DNA from: Actinomycetes bacterium
GTDB lineage: Bacteria; Actinomycetota; Acidimicrobiia; Acidimicrobiales; RAAP-2
NCBI GenBank assembly: GCA_021848365.1
Contig: JAJZUS010000003.1
Location: 51,001-115,000, forward strand
DNA length: 64,000 nucleotides
Reading direction: 5' to 3'
Shown: in pieces, positions 60,656 through 64,000 of the stretch
How the letters are laid out: each line of letters begins with the position of its first letter
Numbering within the stretch: the first letter of the stretch is position 1
Notes under the pieces: generated by a model
Seen by the model: the letters and a program-made list of their open reading frames with translations, nothing else
Database searches by the model: none
What the model was told of the DNA's origin: nothing
Made by a program: the position numbers and the translations under genes

Positions 60656-62043
60656 CGCTCTGGCACGGTCGCTTCAGCGAGTCCATGTCGGAGTCGTTGT
60701 GGCGGCTCTCGGAGAGCTACTCGTTCGACCACCTGCTCTACCGTTACGACATCGCAGGATCCCGGGCCCACGTGCGCGGGCTGGTCGTGGCTGGACTGGT
60801 GAGCGCCGACGAGGAAGAGCAGATCCGTCACGCCCTCGACGAGGTCGAGGAGGAGTTTGATCGAGGTCTCTTCGCGCGTCAGCCCACCGACGAGGACGTT
60901 CATATGGCGATCGAGCGACGGGTCACCGAGATCGCTGGCGCCGTCGGGGCGAAGTTGCACACCGGACGAAGCCGTAACGATCAGGTGGCGACGACCGTGC
61001 GGCTCTTCGTACGCGACGCGCTCACGGATCTCGCGGACCGCACGCTCGATCTCGCGACCACTCTCGTGGCGACCGCCGAACGCTTCCCCGGTGCCTACCT
61101 CCCGGGCTACACGCATCTCCAGCGAGCTCAGCCCGTTCTGCTCTCGCACCATCTCGGAGCCCACGCGTGGTCGTTGGCGCGCGACGTCGACCGCCTCCTC
61201 GCGACTCGGGAACGGGCGTCGGTTTCGCCCCTCGGCGCCGGAGCCATCGCCGGGAGCTCGCTCCCGCTCGATCCCGCGCTGACCGCGAAGGAGTTAGGGT
61301 TCGCGCGCGCCTTCGAGAACTCGATGGACGCGGTAAGCGATCGTGACTTCATCGCGGAGACACTCTTCGACATTGCTCTGCTGGGCACTCACCTGTCGCG
61401 AATGGGCGAGGAACTCGTCCTGTGGACGACGACGGAGTTCGGCTTCGCGATCCTCGGGGACGCCTACACCACGGGGTCATCGATGCTGCCGCAGAAGAAA
61501 AACAGCGACGTGGCCGAGTTGGCGCGCGGCAAGGCGGGGCGCTTCATCGGCAATCTCACGACCTTGCTGGTCGTGCTGAAGGGGCTTCCCCTCACGTATA
61601 ACCGCGACCTGCAAGAGGACAAGGAACCGCTCTTCGACTCGGTTGAGCAGGCGATGACCGTGCTCGACGCCGTGCGGGGCGCGTACCGATCGCTCGAGTT
61701 CCGCGTCGACGTCGCGCGTGAGGCGGCGGACGATCCGTACCTCGCCGCGATTGACGTGGCGGAGGAGCTCGTCCAGAGGGGAGTCCCATTTCGTCGCGCC
61801 CACGAGATGGTGGGGGAGGCCGTGGGCGAGGCGATTCGCTCGGGTCGCCCGTTCGTGGACGTCCTTCGGGGGCGCGAAGACCTCGCCGACCTCGCCGAGG
61901 TCGTGCGCGCCGGCAGCGCCTTGGAACGTCGTCGATCGCCCGGAGCGAGCGGTCCGGCGGCACAATCGGCGCAGGCCGTTGCGTGGGAGTCTCGCGTTTC
62001 CGAGTTGCGGGCGCGGCTCACCATGGGAACGGATGGCGCGTGA
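60652..62043 (+). CDS. argH: Argininosuccinate lyase
   Basis: A 463-residue member of the fumarase/aspartase superfamily. LHTGRSRNDQVATTVRLFVRD, TPGYTHLQRAQPV-like LPGYTHLQRAQPVLLSHH and the signature GSSMLPQKKNSDVAELARGK are present. It releases arginine and fumarate. GTG start in the argG stop; the C-terminal 30 residues are Ser/Ala-rich. Confidence 0.97.
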   Translation: MTLWHGRFSESMSESLWRLSESYSFDHLLYRYDIAGSRAHVRGLVVAGLVSADEEEQIRHALDEVEEEFDRGLFARQPTDEDVHMAIERRVTEIAGAVGAKLHTGRSRNDQVATTVRLFVRDALTDLADRTLDLATTLVATAERFPGAYLPGYTHLQRAQPVLLSHHLGAHAWSLARDVDRLLATRERASVSPLGAGAIAGSSLPLDPALTAKELGFARAFENSMDAVSDRDFIAETLFDIALLGTHLSRMGEELVLWTTTEFGFAILGDAYTTGSSMLPQKKNSDVAELARGKAGRFIGNLTTLLVVLKGLPLTYNRDLQEDKEPLFDSVEQAMTVLDAVRGAYRSLEFRVDVAREAADDPYLAAIDVAEELVQRGVPFRRAHEMVGEAVGEAIRSGRPFVDVLRGREDLADLAEVVRAGSALERRRSPGASGPAAQSAQAVAWESRVSELRARLTMGTDGA

Positions 62044-62543
62044 ACATCACCCACCCGGATCCGCTGCACCCGAATGGTGCACGCGTTCGAGATGCGCTGC
62101 GCTCGGCGGGCAGTTCAGCGGACATCGTCGAGACGGTGGAGGCGTCGCCAACGGCCGCCGCCGCCGCCGCGCAACTGGACGTGGAGGTCGCGCAGATCGC
62201 GAACTCGTTGATCTTCGACGCGGACGGCCAACCCGTCCTGATCCTGACCTCGGGTGCGCACCGTGTCGACACGGATCACGTCGCGCGCGTCATCGGCGCG
62301 CACTCGCTGCAGCGCGCGAGTGCGACCTTCGTTCGCGAGGCGACGGGCCAGCCGATCGGAGGCGTCGCTCCGCTCGGACACCCCCACCCGGTACGGACGT
62401 ATATCGATGTCGCACTGGGTCAGTGGCCGGTGATCTGGGCGGCGGGAGGGCATCCCCACTACGTGTTCGCAACGTCATTCGACGAGCTACGTCGCCTGAC
62501 GGGTGCCCTCGAGATCTCCGTCGTCGTGAGCGACGGACAGTGA
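62040..62543 (+). CDS. YbaK/EbsC-family aminoacyl-tRNA deacylase
   Basis: A 167-residue protein of the YbaK/ProX group that hydrolyses mischarged aminoacyl-tRNA. Key segments are AAQLDVEVAQIANSLIF, GAHRVDTDHVARVIG, FVREATGQPIGGVAPLGHP (the GGVxPxGH signature) and AAGGHPHYVFATSFDEL. GTG start overlaps argH. It is the last gene before the rRNA operon. Confidence 0.92.
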   Translation: MNITHPDPLHPNGARVRDALRSAGSSADIVETVEASPTAAAAAAQLDVEVAQIANSLIFDADGQPVLILTSGAHRVDTDHVARVIGAHSLQRASATFVREATGQPIGGVAPLGHPHPVRTYIDVALGQWPVIWAAGGHPHYVFATSFDELRRLTGALEISVVVSDGQ

Positions 62544-62573
62544 TCCGCGAGTGACGCGCACCCTCGTGAGTGG

Positions 62574-62582
62574 TGCTATAGT
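62574..62582 (+). promoter_or_regulatory. rRNA promoter P1, extended -10
   Basis: TGCTATAGT, a near-consensus extended -10. No good -35 is visible at the normal distance. Start near 62589. Confidence 0.5.
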
Positions 62583-62616
62583 GTTCTTCCCGCCGCAGAA
62601 CGGCTCGAAGCGTGAC

Positions 62617-62646
62617 TTGCACGTGACGAGGTTGTGCTGCTAGGGT
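62617..62646 (+). promoter_or_regulatory. rRNA promoter P2
   Basis: TTGCAC (62617-62622), 18-base spacer, TAGGGT (62641-62646), with TG one base upstream of the -10. Start near 62653. Confidence 0.6.
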
Positions 62647-62653
62647 GAAAGTC

Positions 62654-62730
62654 CCTGCTCAGGGTGACCCGAGCAGGCCGGCTTCGGCCGGAAACAGGTG
62701 TGTCGCACCTCCGACTTCGGTCGTGTGCGA
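62654..62730 (+). promoter_or_regulatory. rRNA leader: three consecutive hairpins
   Basis: Hairpin 1: CCTGCTC (62654-62660) with GAGCAGG (62671-62677). Hairpin 2: CCGGC-TTCG-GCCGG (62678-62691), a stable UUCG tetraloop. Hairpin 3: TCGCAC (62703-62708) with GTGCGA (62725-62730), enclosing CCG/CGG. No U-run follows, so they are not simple terminators. They stand between P2 and boxA. Confidence 0.55.
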
Positions 62731-62732
62731 TG

Positions 62733-62747
62733 TCGCTCCTTGAAAAC
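62733..62747 (+). promoter_or_regulatory. boxA-like antitermination element of the rRNA operon
   Basis: TCGCTCCTTGAAAAC resembles the boxA of other actinobacterial rRNA leaders, which contain CCTTGAGAAC-like sequence. It is the likely target of NusB (18802). The rest of the leader up to about 62917 has no gene and will contain the 5' half of the 16S processing stem. Confidence 0.5.
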
Positions 62748-62917
62748 GGAAGAACGAGAGCCAAAAGCCAGTACGGGCGACGTGGTCGGGCCTAACCGAA
62801 CACGTCGGTCGATACAAGAAGTATGCAACGAAACCTCACCCCGTGAGGACGTTGTAGTCGAATGGAAGTAGAGCAGACCATTCGGCTCTCTGATTTGTCG
62901 GGGTAACCCGAGAAGTC

Positions 62918-64000
<1,083 letters not shown>

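Noticed and set aside
62654..62730. The hairpins before 16S as a terminator of the arg operon
   Set aside because: They lie after the rRNA promoters and lack a U-run; they would block rRNA synthesis if they terminated.

Overview
The window is high-G+C chromosome from an actinobacterium, and the 16S rRNA gene at the right end suggests class Acidimicrobiia (inferred by eye from V3-region wording, not from a search). Actinobacterial traits include an mIHF-type integration host factor, an ATPase-dead PriA, a DUF1844 gene beside infC, frequent GTG/TTG starts and many 1-4 nt gene overlaps. Nearly all of the sequence is housekeeping and biosynthesis. I see no prophage, insertion sequence, CRISPR array or tRNA gene. 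|| Layout. 1-4.9 kb: the start of a DUF255 thioredoxin-like gene, a Gfo/Idh oxidoreductase and a xylose-type sugar ABC transporter. 4.9-10.5 kb: menaquinone genes menE, menB, menA, menH and menD. 10.5-15 kb: ccdA, tyrS, small conserved genes and an NfuA-like Fe-S protein. 15-19.2 kb: aroC-aroK-aroB-aroQ-efp-nusB. 19.2-29.4 kb: a heme-copper oxidase island with duplicated assembly factors. 29.4-38.4 kb: pyrR-pyrB-pyrC-carA-carB-pyrD-pyrF. 38.4-43.8 kb: mihF-gmk-rpoZ-coaBC-metK-priA. 43.8-48.6 kb: def-fmt-rpe-ribD-ribBA-ribH. 48.6-54.6 kb: DUF1844, infC-rpmI-rplT, a 23S rRNA methyltransferase and pheS-pheT. 54.6-56.2 kb: an acyl-ACP thioesterase and an EamA transporter overlapping tail to tail. 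56.2-62.5 kb: argC-B-F-R-G-H and a YbaK-like deacylase. 62.5-64 kb: rRNA promoters, a structured leader and the 5' part of 16S rRNA. || The most interesting region is the oxidase island. It sits between nusB and pyrR, which are close neighbours in Streptomyces as I recall. It encodes subunits I, II and III, a second subunit-II-like cupredoxin that lacks one CuA histidine, and a 36-residue one-helix protein directly after subunit III. It also has two SCO proteins (one fused to a large membrane domain), two CtaG proteins (one missing the usual His pair) and two paralogous small membrane proteins. Subunit I keeps all metal ligands, but the D-channel Asp and K-channel Lys positions hold Arg and Ile, and it has about 115 extra N-terminal residues. 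|| A second theme is gene expression. Fourteen starts, on both strands, have a TANNNT -10 hexamer exactly six bases before the start codon, which is the signature of leaderless mRNAs. infC instead has a structured leader and apparently starts at ATC. The arg and rib operons lack argJ/argD and the riboflavin synthase gene respectively. The men and ccdA genes supply quinone and cytochrome maturation functions that fit an aerobic chain ending in the oxidase.
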